Source of the DNA: Chamaelirium japonicum
Taxonomy: Eukaryota; Streptophyta; Magnoliopsida; Liliales; Melanthiaceae
Length of the DNA: 64,000 nt
Reading direction: 5' to 3'
Assembly: GCA_947650365.1 (NCBI GenBank)
Contig: OX393549.1
Coordinates: 35,000,910-35,064,909, forward strand
The notes beneath the pieces are model-generated. The model ran no database searches. It was not told the DNA's origin and saw nothing but the letters and a program-made list of their open reading frames with translations. Shown here in pieces: positions 62,319-64,000 of the stretch. Both the position numbers and the translations under genes were made by a program. Positions within the stretch are counted from its first letter, which is position 1; every line of letters begins with the position of its first letter.

Positions 62319-64000
<1,682 letters not shown>

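Overview
The window is nuclear DNA of a flowering plant, most likely a commelinid monocot. The one clear full-length host gene, a UGT86A-type glycosyltransferase, has the strong G/C bias at third codon positions seen in many genes of grasses, palms and gingers. The rest is repeat-rich intergenic sequence: LTR elements of the Ty3/gypsy Tat type, a Ty1/copia scrap, a Cassandra TRIM with a 5S-rRNA-like segment, PIF/Harbinger, hAT, Mutator-like and Helitron-like DNA elements, several MITEs, satellites, and long (TA)n tracts. The species is not named by anything in the sequence.

Layout. 1-3200: decayed PIF/Harbinger element (transposase on +, Myb-like ORF1 on -). 3787-4046: hAT MITE. 4469-5964: two-exon UGT86A gene. 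6082-6663: hAT MITE. 7188-9470: Mutator-like element with 9-bp target-site duplications (TSDs). 9490-10125: foldback MITEs. 10187-10985: Helitron-like element C. 11376-11640: Mutator MITE. 11650-12165: copia fragment. 12169-12622: hAT MITE. 13490-14382 and 40309-40860: one tandem array of hairpin units, split by an LTR element. 14383-40308: a 25.9-kb Tat-type Ty3/gypsy element with LTRs of about 1.27 kb and TSD ACTAC. Nested inside it, 22010-35032 is a 13-kb gag-only LTR element with TSD GAGTG. 41880-43590: 67-bp minisatellite. 43618-47560: 106-bp array split by a 3.4-kb hAT element that itself holds a 2.9-kb TG...CA insert. 47600-50920: minus-strand gypsy remnant (gag, one LTR) containing a Cassandra element at 48852-49611. 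52330-52638 (-): a small secreted-peptide gene resembling IDA/IDL peptides. 53063-53885: two more MITEs. 55926-56425: 500-N gap. 56426-64000: foldback elements lying between long (TA)n tracts, plus Helitron-like elements A and B with their 3' ends facing.

The two host genes, UGT86A and the IDA-like peptide, are about 46 kb apart and nothing suggests they work together. The window mainly records a sequence of insertions. TSDs found by eye order many of them: the hairpin array came first, then the Tat element, then the gag-only element; the 106-bp array came first, then the hAT element, then its inner insert. The least explained features are the TA-bracketed foldback families that share one core but have different ends, and the LTR pair of the inner element, which differs in length by exactly one old 745-bp duplication. 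I found no bacterial-type system, CRISPR array, tRNA gene or rRNA gene.
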